Positions 16,583-24,513 of a stretch of DNA of 26,316 nucleotides are shown piece after piece. This DNA comes from DASTGO01 sp035719045 (GTDB taxonomy: Bacteria; Actinomycetota; Actinomycetes; Actinomycetales; Kineosporiaceae). A program made the position numbers and the translations under genes. The first letter of the stretch is position 1. Every line of letters begins with the position of its first letter. The stretch covers positions 1 through 26,316 of the forward strand of contig DASTGO010000178.1 in assembly GCA_035719045.1 (NCBI GenBank). The letters are read 5' to 3'. The notes below the pieces were generated by a model. The model did no database searches. It saw only the letters and a list, made by a program, of their open reading frames with translations, and was not told the DNA's origin.

Positions 16583-17536
16583 ATGGCGTCCGAGAAGTCG
16601 ACCAATCTGCCGGCCGAACTGCAGCCTCGCTGGCGTGATCTGCCGGCTGTCGCCTGGACGGTCGCCCGGGCGTTCGCCCCTCGTCGTCTGGGCGCCGTCC
16701 TGGCCGTCACCGGTGCGCCCCTGGTATTTCTCCCGTCGCTGGTGGCGGCACGAGCATGCGGTGAGCTCGCGGCGAGCCCTGCCCGCGACGCCGCGCTGGT
16801 GGTTCAGCGGTCCGGGCCGGGCGCACCCAACCTTCGCCGGCGACTGGTCACCGCCGCCACTGCCGTCGCGTCTTTCGTCGTCGTCGGCGGAACGAGTGCC
16901 GTCGCAGCCTTGACGGTGGGGACCGCCGCGGCGCAGGCCGGGGTTCCCGCAGAGTTGGCTGGGCTGGGTGCTGGCGTGGCCGGCGCTGTGCCGGTGCTGC
17001 TGGGCGCCGGATCAGTGCTCGCCTCCGCCCCGGCCGCTGCCCGGGGTTGGTGGCAGGAACGGGACGATCGGCGCAGCGGGGCACACCTGTCCGTGGCCGT
17101 GTTCGCGGCCTGGCCGCCGGGGCAGGGAAAGGGCACCCGTCTGGCCGAGCAGGTGGCGGCCGCGCTGGAGAACACGGACCTGCCGATCGTGGCCAGCGCG
17201 CGCACCCCGGACCTCGCCCGGGTCTACACCCGCTGGGGTCTGGAACAGAGTCCGAGGGATCCGCAACGCCTCACCAGTCCTCCCCGGGAACAGGCCGGCT
17301 CGCAGCCGCAGGGGCGAACAGAACCCGGCGCCCCGGCCACCGAGTCCGCGGCGTCGGCGGCATCCCCGCCGGCCCCCGCGCAGTCAGGCAGGGCAGGGGA
17401 GGTGAAGCGAGTGGCCCAGATGGGGTTTCCCCACCCTGCGTCCCCGCGCCGCGGCGGTCTGACCGGGGCTGCATCCGGCCGCCCTGCCAGCGGCGGCGAC
17501 CATGGCATCGTGCAGGGGGAAGACCGGTCTCGGTGA
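16583..17536 (+). CDS. Membrane protein with GNAT-like segment and FPxPA C-terminal tail
   Basis: This 317-residue protein is assigned from the ATG at 16583. Hydrophobic segments lie at about 36-56, 88-117 and 124-150. Residues about 165-222 resemble the acetyl-CoA-binding part of GNAT acetyltransferases (AWPPGQGKGTRLAEQVAAAL, then VASARTPDLARVYTRWGLE), but the N-terminal GNAT strands are replaced by membrane helices, so activity is uncertain. The last roughly 95 residues are low-complexity Pro/Ala/Gly/Ser. They include TSPPREQA (231-238), MGFPHPA with Phe282, and end in EDRSR. Similar tails occur in the Fic protein, the 176-residue protein and the zeta toxin nearby. The frame is open far upstream to 15761, but that part overlaps the CHAP remnant in another frame. 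The antitoxin/Fic pair begins 166 bases downstream. Confidence 0.65.
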   Translation: MASEKSTNLPAELQPRWRDLPAVAWTVARAFAPRRLGAVLAVTGAPLVFLPSLVAARACGELAASPARDAALVVQRSGPGAPNLRRRLVTAATAVASFVVVGGTSAVAALTVGTAAAQAGVPAELAGLGAGVAGAVPVLLGAGSVLASAPAAARGWWQERDDRRSGAHLSVAVFAAWPPGQGKGTRLAEQVAAALENTDLPIVASARTPDLARVYTRWGLEQSPRDPQRLTSPPREQAGSQPQGRTEPGAPATESAASAASPPAPAQSGRAGEVKRVAQMGFPHPASPRRGGLTGAASGRPASGGDHGIVQGEDRSR

Positions 17537-17702
17537 CCGGTTGCCGCCGCACCCGGCCCTCGCCGCTGCGGGAGAGACGGAACCGGGCGGCCACGATCCG
17601 ACTGCAGGTGCCGGACCGGGCCCTGTCATGCTGAGGTCCGGATCGATGCCGCCAACGCCGGCGTGGGCGGGACCGCGGACGACGACACCATGGGGAGGCC
17701 TG

Positions 17703-17891
17703 GTGAGTATCACCCCGGAGGAGCAGGCCAGGCGCGCTGAGGACGCCCGGCGGATCCGGCACAGCACCGAGATGGAAGGTGGCCGTACCCCCGACGCGAC
17801 CATGGCCGACCAGGACGCCTACGTACGCGGTGAGATCGACGAGGACGAGATGGTCCGCCGGTTCCGTGAACGGTACGGCCTTCCCCAGTGA
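17703..17891 (+). CDS. VbhA-like antitoxin of Fic protein
   Basis: This 62-residue protein starts at a GTG preceded by GGGGAGG (17692-17698). It carries the Fic-inhibitory motif [S/T]-x3-E-[G/N] as STEMEG in RRIRHSTEMEGG. The remainder (DAYVRGEIDEDEMVRRFRER, then YGLP) is typical of the short VbhA-family antitoxins. In this family the inhibitory helix pushes a Glu into the ATP site of the partner Fic enzyme and blocks AMP transfer. Its TGA overlaps the GTG start of the Fic gene by four bases (GTGA), so the pair is translationally coupled with the antitoxin first. I am confident of the family. Neutralisation of the adjacent Fic protein is inferred from motif and position. Confidence 0.88.
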   Translation: MSITPEEQARRAEDARRIRHSTEMEGGRTPDATMADQDAYVRGEIDEDEMVRRFRERYGLPQ

Positions 17892-18712
17892 GTGCCCTGC
17901 GGCCATGGGAGGTCGGCGACGCACGGCAACGGTGGGAGGGCTACCTCGACCCAGCGCACCGGGACCCGGTCGAGAGACAGAATGTGCTGCGCAACCTGGT
18001 CGCGGCCACCACCTACGGCGAGTTGCGGGAACGTGAGGACGCCGCTGTGGGCATGCGCGCGATGACGCTGCGAGCCCACAACCTCCCTGGGACCTACGAC
18101 CTCGACGGGCTTCGGTCGATCCACCGGCACCTGTTCCAGGACGTCTATGCGTGGGCCGGCGACGTGCGCACGGTCAACATCTCCAAGGGCGGCGCCCCGT
18201 TCGCCTCCACCGACCAGATCGAGCCGCTGATGCAGCACGTCAGCACCGTGCTGCAGAGCCGCGACCTGCTGCGTGAGGTCCCCGAAGCGGAATTCCCCGA
18301 CCTCTTGGCCCGGGTGTACTACGTGGTGAACATGGCCCATCCGTTCCGCGAGGGCAACGGCCGCACCCAGCGTGAGTTCATCACCGCCCTCGCCGGTGAA
18401 TCCGGGCACTCCATCGACTGGACCCGGGTCCACGGCCACGTCAACGACGCAGCATCGAGGCGTGCCCGAGAGGGTGACCTCGAACCCCTGAAGTCGATGT
18501 TCCGGGACATCGTCACCTCGGGCCAGGCCGGGGGCAGGGTGGTTCCGGAAACGGTGCGGACCTCACCCCGCGAGCAGGCCCTCAAGGCCGCACGACAGGT
18601 GCGGGACCAGGCGTTCCCGCTGCCGGCCAGGAGTGCAGCGATCCATCCGCCGAGCCACCCCGTCACCCCACGGCCGTCCGCACCCGAGGTCGACCGGAGC
18701 TACAGCAGGTAG
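17888..18712 (+). CDS. Fic-domain adenylyltransferase toxin with FPxPA C-terminal tail
   Basis: This 274-residue protein contains the complete Fic signature HPFREGNGRTQREF (His151, Glu155, Asn157, Arg159). It also has the upstream target-docking flap region around NISKGGAPFAS (97-107) and the helix LRSIHRHLFQDVYAWAG typical of the family. It should transfer AMP from ATP to a Ser, Thr or Tyr of a target; the target is unknown, and DNA gyrase/topoisomerase IV are known targets of bacterial Fic toxins such as VbhT. The Fic core ends near residue 215. The roughly 60-residue tail is low-complexity and contains TSPREQA (225-231), QAFPLPA with Phe243, and ends in DRSYSR. No BID domain is present. 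It starts inside the antitoxin stop codon (GTGA). Tail and T4SS context suggest it may be secreted cargo, which is inference. Confidence 0.92.
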   Translation: MSALRPWEVGDARQRWEGYLDPAHRDPVERQNVLRNLVAATTYGELREREDAAVGMRAMTLRAHNLPGTYDLDGLRSIHRHLFQDVYAWAGDVRTVNISKGGAPFASTDQIEPLMQHVSTVLQSRDLLREVPEAEFPDLLARVYYVVNMAHPFREGNGRTQREFITALAGESGHSIDWTRVHGHVNDAASRRAREGDLEPLKSMFRDIVTSGQAGGRVVPETVRTSPREQALKAARQVRDQAFPLPARSAAIHPPSHPVTPRPSAPEVDRSYSR

Positions 18713-18776
18713 CCCGTACGAGCACAGCCCGGCCGGACACGACGACTTCGGCCGCTGAGCAGATGAGGGAGGCAGG

Positions 18777-19307
18777 GTGGACGGGGGACGTTCCGAGGTC
18801 GATGCCGCGGTCGCGGCCGTCGATGAACTGTTCCGGGCCGCGCTGAGGGCGACCCGGCAGACCACCGATCAGATGTTGCGGGCCCGGGCCTCGAGGGAAC
18901 GCTGGTTGCGGGCCCGCGCCCGCACGGACCAGGCGCATGCCGAAGCCGCCCGGAACGCCGCCCCTGCGGTGTACCTGACGGCCGGCGCCGCCACGCAGGA
19001 GGCCACCAGGGAGGACGTCGGGTCGGTCGACGACGTCGCCACGGCCGGCCCCGGACACCTCCTGACGGTAGGGGATGCCTCGGCGATTCTGACCAAGTTC
19101 GAGGACCGCCCGAGCGCCGCCGACAGCGACCAGGCTGCGACTCCACGGCAGGCAGTCCCGCAACAGGCGGCCCAGGCCAGAGATGCCGCCGCTCCCGGAT
19201 TCCCGCTGTCGGCTGATGCGGCCGTTCGTACGGGACCTGGCCGGATCACGCCGAAACCGGTGGGGACCGAGGCCCTGCCCGGACGGGACCAGGACCGCTC
19301 ACGCTGA
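18777..19307 (+). CDS. Unrecognised 176-residue protein with FPxSA C-terminal tail
   Basis: The GTG at 18777 is preceded by GGGAGG (18767-18772), 65 bases after the Fic stop, so it is probably in the same operon. Residues about 1-60 form an Ala/Arg-rich, likely coiled-coil helical segment (VDELFRAALRATRQTTDQML). The middle is Ala/Asp-rich with no recognised domain. The C-terminal part repeats the tail layout of the Fic, GNAT-like and zeta proteins: TPRQA near 122, PGFPLSA with Phe142, and the final QDRSR. It has no signal peptide or membrane helix. It could be a secretion-associated accessory protein, a DNA-processing partner or another cargo. Nothing in it identifies an enzyme. Confidence 0.7.
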   Translation: MDGGRSEVDAAVAAVDELFRAALRATRQTTDQMLRARASRERWLRARARTDQAHAEAARNAAPAVYLTAGAATQEATREDVGSVDDVATAGPGHLLTVGDASAILTKFEDRPSAADSDQAATPRQAVPQQAAQARDAAAPGFPLSADAAVRTGPGRITPKPVGTEALPGRDQDRSR

Positions 19308-19419
19308 GCTGCCTCGGTGGGACATGCGATTCGGGAAGGTTCGTCACATCGCTGAGCAAGGCCGGACCGGTTCATGGACCATCCGACCGGCAACCGACCC
19401 GGCGGGGCCGGGGAACGTG

Positions 19420-20433
19420 CTAGCGCCCGTCAAGCTCGGATCGGCTCGGCAGATCAGGGCTGGCCGCTCTGAGCTGCTCCGGCCGGTCGTTCGTCGGTGT
19501 CGTGGGCGTTCTCTGCTGCAGCGTCCGGATCTCTTGAGGCGCTGAGACAGGGAACCCCGCCTGCGCTGCGCCCTTGGCCGTCTCCGCACGACCGTCCGCC
19601 TCGACCTGCTGCGCGAAGCCCTCGGCCCACGCGATGACTTCTCTGGCTGTGGGCTCCTGCATGGTGTGCGTGGCATGGGCTTTGGCGAGGTAGGGGACAT
19701 CCTGGAGTACGTGCACCCGTTCATCAGCGGTGAGTGTCCGCTTGAAGGCGGCTTCGAAAGCTGCGAAACCGTCGCGCCCACGGTCTGGACCGGGTTCGGA
19801 GCTGTCGAAGAGGATCGCCCCTGAACGGTCGGTGACGGTGAATCGGTCAACGTCCGGACTGGCTGCGACCTGCTGCACGGTGTGGGGGAGTTGAGCAGCA
19901 GCGGTGTCGTGGACCTGCGGCGGTGTCCAACGCGCTGGTTTCCCGGAGTCGACGTCTCGGTAGTACCTGCCCAGGGTGGACAGGCGCGAGAGTTCAGGCG
20001 GCACAGCGACCACGACGGCATGGGTGGCCCGACCTTGGTCTGCGGCCTGCCGTGCGCTGCCGAGCGTTGCGTCCACGGACCGCCATGTCCTCTCGATCAG
20101 GACGCTGTAGTTGTGCTCGTCGGCGTAGTCCACGCACATGTCGATCCAGCGTCGCATCGCGGCATCTGTCGCATCGGGCATCTGCAGCGGGTCGGTCGCC
20201 ATCAGGTCGGGATAGTCGGGGTGGTACTGACGGAGGTCGTCACCCATGATCCGGATGACCTCGCCCGGCGGATACAGGTCGACCACCCGGTTTCCGCCGG
20301 CGGTCTTGCCAGCGCCGGGTTGGGCCCCGAGAAGGACCGTCACCGGGCGCTCGGAGGGCCGGGCGTGGGCGAAGACGTCTCCCGCGATGCGCTCTTCGAA
20401 TCTCTGGCGCAGGTACTTCTCGTCGAGGGTCAT
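19420..20433 (-). CDS. Zeta-toxin-family kinase with FPxSA C-terminal tail
   Basis: This 337-residue P-loop kinase has Walker A GAQPGAGKT (36-44), the zeta signature IMGDDLRQYHPDY (62-74) and the IERTWRS motif (113-119) expected of zeta toxins. Zeta toxins phosphorylate UDP-N-acetylglucosamine and block wall synthesis; that substrate is family knowledge, not visible here. The C-terminal extension after about residue 285 is low-complexity. It contains QAGFPVSA with Phe294 and ends in SELDGR, partly matching the tails of three neighbouring proteins. The ATG at 20433 overlaps the stop of the upstream small gene (ATGA). An upstream in-frame extension of 13 residues would overlap that gene more deeply and is less likely. 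It is convergent with the 176-residue protein gene, 112 bases apart. Confidence 0.88.
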   Translation of the reverse strand: MTLDEKYLRQRFEERIAGDVFAHARPSERPVTVLLGAQPGAGKTAGGNRVVDLYPPGEVIRIMGDDLRQYHPDYPDLMATDPLQMPDATDAAMRRWIDMCVDYADEHNYSVLIERTWRSVDATLGSARQAADQGRATHAVVVAVPPELSRLSTLGRYYRDVDSGKPARWTPPQVHDTAAAQLPHTVQQVAASPDVDRFTVTDRSGAILFDSSEPGPDRGRDGFAAFEAAFKRTLTADERVHVLQDVPYLAKAHATHTMQEPTAREVIAWAEGFAQQVEADGRAETAKGAAQAGFPVSAPQEIRTLQQRTPTTPTNDRPEQLRAASPDLPSRSELDGR

Positions 20434-20705
20434 GCGCGTCGCGCGGCGAGTTCTTCGTACCGGGCGCGCCAACGCCGGATCGCGGCGATCTGTGCCTCCC
20501 GGTCATCGACCCCGACCGCTTCCCGCTCGTCACGCATGTGCCGGCGCTCGGCCTGCCAGGCCTGGGCCTGCTCGCTGTCGTGGGCCTGCTCGGCGGCGTC
20601 CTGGAGGGCGTTGAGGAGGCCGCCGAGAAGAGTCCCGGCCTCGAAGAACACGTCGTACAGCTCAGTGGCTGGATAGCTGGCGTAGTCCGGTTCCGGCGCT
20701 GTCAA
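20430..20705 (-). CDS. Small helical partner of zeta toxin, candidate antitoxin
   Basis: This 91-residue acidic, helical protein has an N-terminal PDYASYPATELYDVFFEAG and a charged C-terminal helix (REAQIAAIRRWRARYEELA). It resembles small proteins that often precede zeta-type kinases in actinobacteria, but I cannot match it to the classical epsilon antitoxin. Its stop overlaps the toxin ATG by four bases, so the products are made in a coupled way, consistent with an antitoxin-toxin order. The start is TTG at 20705, with a purine-rich GAGAGAGAAA just upstream. No ATG or GTG lies near. The antitoxin role is inferred from position and size. Confidence 0.7.
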   Translation of the reverse strand: MTAPEPDYASYPATELYDVFFEAGTLLGGLLNALQDAAEQAHDSEQAQAWQAERRHMRDEREAVGVDDREAQIAAIRRWRARYEELAARRA

Positions 20706-20759
20706 GGCGTTTCTCTCTCTACTTGTTATGAGTGTGGTCAGTTCAGCTGGGAAGAATCA

Positions 20760-20812
20760 CCGGCGGCTTCCGGGATTGTGGTGCGCACACCTCGAAGCTG
20801 AGGAACCGCCGG
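20760..20812 (-). terminator. Hairpin terminator at end of T4SS operon
   Basis: The arms CCGGCGGCTTCC (20760-20771) and GGAACCGCCGG (20802-20812) pair with a single bulged base. The right arm begins directly after the DUF4913 stop at 20815, so transcription of the T4SS operon should end here, before the zeta operon starts at 20705. Confidence 0.65.
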
Positions 20813-20814
20813 CG

Positions 20815-21204
20815 TCAGAACATGTCTTTGGGTGGTGCCGTCACGCTGAAGGGGGCAGGCAGGGAATGGCCGCGGGCACAGTCGAAGAACGGCCCTTCGG
20901 CGGACAGCAGGACCCTCATGTGCGGGTCGCAGTAGTCGCGCCACCACACCGCCATCCCGGTGGGACCGTCCCAGCGCAGCGCTTCCCAGGCTCGCCAGAG
21001 TGCTTCGACGCGGGTCAGGGCTTCGGCGTGTTCCCACCAGGTAGGGCACCAGCGGTTCTCCACCGGCCTGCGCACGTAGTTGGGCAGGAGGTAGTGCTCC
21101 AGCCATGCAGCCGAGTTCGGGAATGCGAGCTCTGGAGGGGCGGGGGAGAACACGGATTCGGCGGAGCCGCCCAGTTCGGCGGAGCTGGGTCGAGGATCGG
21201 TCAC
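20815..21204 (-). CDS. DUF4913 family protein
   Basis: This 129-residue soluble protein starts at a GTG overlapping the VirD4 stop by four bases (GTGA). After a roughly 25-residue variable N-terminus it shows the DUF4913 pattern: a Phe-Pro...Trp opening, RWCPTWWEHAEALTRVEALW (51-70), RAWEALRW, then VWWRDYCDPHM and a C-terminal Cys/His pair (Cys109, His113). The conserved Trp, Cys and His residues suggest a compact, possibly metal-binding fold, but the biochemical role is unknown. The family is commonly found with conjugation genes of actinobacteria, and here it closes the operon. A hairpin terminator follows its stop. Confidence 0.85.
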   Translation of the reverse strand: MTDPRPSSAELGGSAESVFSPAPPELAFPNSAAWLEHYLLPNYVRRPVENRWCPTWWEHAEALTRVEALWRAWEALRWDGPTGMAVWWRDYCDPHMRVLLSAEGPFFDCARGHSLPAPFSVTAPPKDMF

Positions 21205-22988
21205 CGGTCCCTCCCGGTCCTGGGCGCGGTGCTGTTGTCGGCGGAAGCCGCGGGTGGGGTTTCGCGACCTGCTCCGTAGTAGGCCGCCGAAGCCGCGATC
21301 TTCGCCGCATACGGCATGGCGGAGTAGTGGACCAGGCGCAGCAGGGTCGGGGGGATCCCGGTGGTCAGCATGACCGCGCGACCAGGCGGCATCTTCGCCA
21401 GGTCGGCGGGGGACAGGACCTGCTCCCGGTGGAGGCTGGTCTGGACCGAGCGGCCGGCACCGCGCCCGGAGCTGGCGGAGCGGTGGATGACGTCGCGGTC
21501 GCCGATGAGCCTGGCCAGTTCGCTGAGGAACCCTTCCTCGGCGATGCCGGGGCCGACGATGCGCACGTTGGCGGCCGTCCACAGCTTGGTCATCCCGGTC
21601 TTGCCCCAGACCTCGACCCCCTGGCTCCAGGACTGGAAGAAGGTGCTGAGGATGATGCCGCGGGAGCCGTAGTGGCTGTAGAGGTCCGGCAGGGTCGGCC
21701 ACCGGACGACGTTGGCGGCCTCGTCGAGGACCACGCTCATCGGGGCGGGGAGCCGGCCGGTGCGGGTGTGGGAGGCGATGTTCTCCGCGGCGTTGACGAT
21801 CGCGACGGTGAGCGCGGCGGTGAGCGCGCGGGCGGTGCCGCGGCCTTCCCGGGAGACGAGGTAGATCGTGTCCTGGCTGGTGGCGAAGGCGACCGGGTCG
21901 AACTGGGGCCGGGAGTCCCCGGGCCCGGTGGGGGTGACCCAGGGCAGGACCCGGTCGTTGCGCAGGAACGAGGCCATCGACCTGGCCGTGCCGAACACGC
22001 CGTCGCGCTGCCTGGGGGACAGCTGGTTCACCGCCCACACCGCGTCGGAGATGACCGTGTAGCCGTGTTCCTGGAGGATCTTCGAGGGTTCGGGGTCGTT
22101 CTCGTTGGTCAGCCAGGTGAAGACCTGGGTGATGGGTCGGGCGGCGCAGGCGGCGGCCAGCAGCATCCCGGACAGCAGGGCCTGGCCCTCGGTGTCGAAG
22201 TAGGCGTCGGTGCGGGCGTCGGCGTTGCGGACCGCGGCGACGAGCAGCCCCGCCAGCTCGTCGGCGTCCTCGACGCTCTTGACGACGCTGAGCGGATTCC
22301 ACCACCACGAGGCTTCCTCGCCGATCACGTTCTGCGGGTCGAAGACCCACACCGCGCCGAGTTCGCTGCGCGGGCCGCGGGTCAGGTCGACCAGGTCGGG
22401 CTTGTTGCTGGTGGCCACGACCGGGCCGGCCTGGTTCCCCATCACCTGCCGGACGCACATCGTCGTCGTCTTGCCGGACCGGGCGCCCATGATGCAGGCG
22501 AGCACCCATTCCCAGGGCGCGTGCAGCATCGCCCCGTCGCGGCCATGGCGGCCCAGCGGCGTGCCCGGGCCGGCCTGTTCGCTGCCCAGCCGCCGGGCGT
22601 CGGCGCGGGCTCCGGCCTGCCTGAGCAGGGCGGTGTCCCTGGCGGTGGACAGTGCCCCGGCACGGGAGTCGATCCAGCTGACCGACCGCCACCAGCGCCA
22701 GGTCAGCCGTGCGAGGACGCCGCCGACGACCACGCACACCGTGAGCAGGGTGACCAGGACGGTGGTCGCGCCGTCCGGCCAGCGGGCGGCACCGGTGGCG
22801 ATCCGGACGGTGTAGGTGAACGGGTTGCCCGGCGGGGCCGGCTGCCCGCCGATCCCGGCGGCGATCCGGGCGCTGAGCCAGGTCACGAAGACCACGGCGA
22901 GGACGGCGGCCAGCGCGGCCCCGGCCAGAACCCATTCCAGCTGCCGGGCGCCGGGCTGGGGCCGGCGGTTCGCTTCCTTGGTGCTCAC
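21201..22988 (-). CDS. virD4: VirD4/TraG-type T4SS coupling protein
   Basis: This 595-residue ATPase recruits substrates (DNA-relaxase complexes or effector proteins) to the secretion channel. Two transmembrane helices at about 18-42 and 74-95 anchor it. The motor domain has Walker A GARSGKT (168-174), Walker B SVVLDEAAN (Asp422, Glu423) and the typical STFFQSWSQG segment. The start is a GTG at 22988 that overlaps the VirB4 stop (GTGA), giving VSTKEANRRP just before the first helix. An upstream in-frame extension to 23195 would lie wholly inside the VirB4 gene and is Arg-rich out-of-frame sequence. It is the likely receptor for the C-terminal tails described for nearby toxins; that link is hypothesis. 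Confidence 0.92.
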   Translation of the reverse strand: MSTKEANRRPQPGARQLEWVLAGAALAAVLAVVFVTWLSARIAAGIGGQPAPPGNPFTYTVRIATGAARWPDGATTVLVTLLTVCVVVGGVLARLTWRWWRSVSWIDSRAGALSTARDTALLRQAGARADARRLGSEQAGPGTPLGRHGRDGAMLHAPWEWVLACIMGARSGKTTTMCVRQVMGNQAGPVVATSNKPDLVDLTRGPRSELGAVWVFDPQNVIGEEASWWWNPLSVVKSVEDADELAGLLVAAVRNADARTDAYFDTEGQALLSGMLLAAACAARPITQVFTWLTNENDPEPSKILQEHGYTVISDAVWAVNQLSPRQRDGVFGTARSMASFLRNDRVLPWVTPTGPGDSRPQFDPVAFATSQDTIYLVSREGRGTARALTAALTVAIVNAAENIASHTRTGRLPAPMSVVLDEAANVVRWPTLPDLYSHYGSRGIILSTFFQSWSQGVEVWGKTGMTKLWTAANVRIVGPGIAEEGFLSELARLIGDRDVIHRSASSGRGAGRSVQTSLHREQVLSPADLAKMPPGRAVMLTTGIPPTLLRLVHYSAMPYAAKIAASAAYYGAGRETPPAASADNSTAPRTGRDR

Positions 22989-24484
22989 AGTGCCCGCCGT
23001 GCCCCGCGGGCGCCGCCGAGCTGGTGGCGGGCACGTTCCGCGGCGCCGTGCCAGGCCTTGTTGGTGTCGTTGACCGCCCTCTCGGTGGCGGTCAGCTGCA
23101 CCGTGATCGGGATCCCCGGCGCCGAACCGGTCTTGATCAGGAACTTCCCGCGGCCGGGGGGATCGCCGATGGTGACGTCGGCATCGATCGACCACGACCC
23201 GATCAGCCGCTGCTCAGCGGCGGAGAACTCGTGGACGGCACCGAGGTCACCGAACTCCGACCGGGACAGCCCGCCCAGGATCAGCAGGCTGGACCGCTCG
23301 ACGAACCCCATCGCCGTGGCGGTGAGGGCCTCGGAGGACAGCCGCAGGTCCTTCATCGTGTGGGTGATCAGGGCCTGGGCCAGTCCGCGCTGCCGGTTCA
23401 GCCGGGTGACCTCGTCGATCCGGTGCACCAGGTAGTTGGATGCCCGCAGCATCTGCCACAGCTCGTCCATGATGAGGAAGTAGATGCGTTCCCCGCCCTG
23501 GCGGGCGTCGGACAGGTACTTCGCCGACGTGACCGCCGAGGACCCGTAGACCCAGCAGACCAGCTGCACGGCTGCCCGCATGGCCCCGTCGGCGGCGTCG
23601 ACCGCGGAGACGTCGAAGACGACCGGGCGGTCCATCCTCATCTGGGTGCTGGTGTGCATGGAGAACAGGGGCCCGAACCTGCCGTCGGGACCCAGGGCGA
23701 TCAGCGCGGACTCCAGGTCCTTGATCGTGGCGTCGTAGAGGTCGTCGTTGCCGCGGTCCAGGGCGACCGACCGCAGCTCGGCGTGCCGGGAGCGCAGCAA
23801 CTGGTGCAGGTCGGTGATGAGCGGGATCTCGAGCTGCTGGTCCAGCAGGCGCAGGGCGACGGTGATGAGCGTGCTCTCGGTCGCGTTGAGGTCCCGGCCC
23901 AGGACCAGGTTGCACAGGCCGATCAGGCATTCCTGCCGGCGGCCCCGCAGTTCGTTCTCGGCGGTGGCCCGCAGCTCGGTCGGCAGGTGGCGGATCTCGT
24001 CGATCAGCGGCCCGGGGTCGAGGGGGTTGATGCTTCCGATCCCGCGGCCCAACCGGATGACCTGGCCGTCGAGGGCCTCGACCAGGTCCACGTAGTCCGG
24101 CTTGAGGTCGCTGAGGATGAGCGGGGTCACCCCGAACCCGGCCAGCACGGTGACCATCCGGCGCACCAGGGTGGACTTGCCCAGGCCTGGCCGCCCGAGG
24201 ACGAACATGCTCGGGGTGTTGATCAGTCCGTGCAGGAACCAGTAGATCGGGTCGCAGGACACCGTGGCGCCGGTGGACAGGTGCCGGCCCAACGGGACCC
24301 CGACGTTGGGCACGCTCGACCCGGCGGAGTAGGGCCACAGTCCGCACACCTGGACCGAGGTGCCCCGGTACTCGGCGGGCGGGTCGAGGTACGTCATGGC
24401 CCCGCCGCCCGGCCCGAACCAGCCCCGACGGCCAGGACGTGCACCCAGGCCGTCGACGGTGGGGGAAGGGGAAGGTCGGCCCAT
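22985..24484 (-). CDS. VirB4-like T4SS ATPase (motor domain form)
   Basis: This 499-residue ATPase corresponds to the C-terminal motor half of VirB4/TrbE. Walker A GRPGLGKS lies at 97-104, Walker B YFLIMDELWQML (Asp340, Glu341) follows, and then THTMKDLRL. Classical VirB4 proteins are about 800 residues. The N-terminal half appears to be supplied by the separate SCO6880-family protein encoded just upstream, a split arrangement typical of actinobacteria. The ATG at 24484 follows GGAG by eight bases and lies 29 bases after the SCO6880 stop. A longer frame to 25033 is antisense-like sequence within the SCO6880 gene and is rejected. Its product should power pilus-like assembly and substrate transfer at the inner membrane face. 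Confidence 0.9.
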   Translation of the reverse strand: MGRPSPSPTVDGLGARPGRRGWFGPGGGAMTYLDPPAEYRGTSVQVCGLWPYSAGSSVPNVGVPLGRHLSTGATVSCDPIYWFLHGLINTPSMFVLGRPGLGKSTLVRRMVTVLAGFGVTPLILSDLKPDYVDLVEALDGQVIRLGRGIGSINPLDPGPLIDEIRHLPTELRATAENELRGRRQECLIGLCNLVLGRDLNATESTLITVALRLLDQQLEIPLITDLHQLLRSRHAELRSVALDRGNDDLYDATIKDLESALIALGPDGRFGPLFSMHTSTQMRMDRPVVFDVSAVDAADGAMRAAVQLVCWVYGSSAVTSAKYLSDARQGGERIYFLIMDELWQMLRASNYLVHRIDEVTRLNRQRGLAQALITHTMKDLRLSSEALTATAMGFVERSSLLILGGLSRSEFGDLGAVHEFSAAEQRLIGSWSIDADVTIGDPPGRGKFLIKTGSAPGIPITVQLTATERAVNDTNKAWHGAAERARHQLGGARGARRAL

Positions 24485-24513
24485 GCCGTGGACTCCGATT
24501 CGTTGGTGGACGC

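Noticed and set aside
20815..21204. FPNSA in the DUF4913 protein matches the FPx[PS]A pattern
   Set aside because: It lies near the N-terminus at the normal Phe-Pro...Trp opening of the DUF4913 domain, not in a disordered C-terminal tail. I treat it as coincidence. It shows that the five-residue pattern alone is not specific.
21105..23435. 776-codon plus-strand open frame opposite VirD4
   Set aside because: Composition is Gly/Asp/His/Arg repeats without domain or ribosome-binding site. VirD4 on the other strand has clear Walker motifs.
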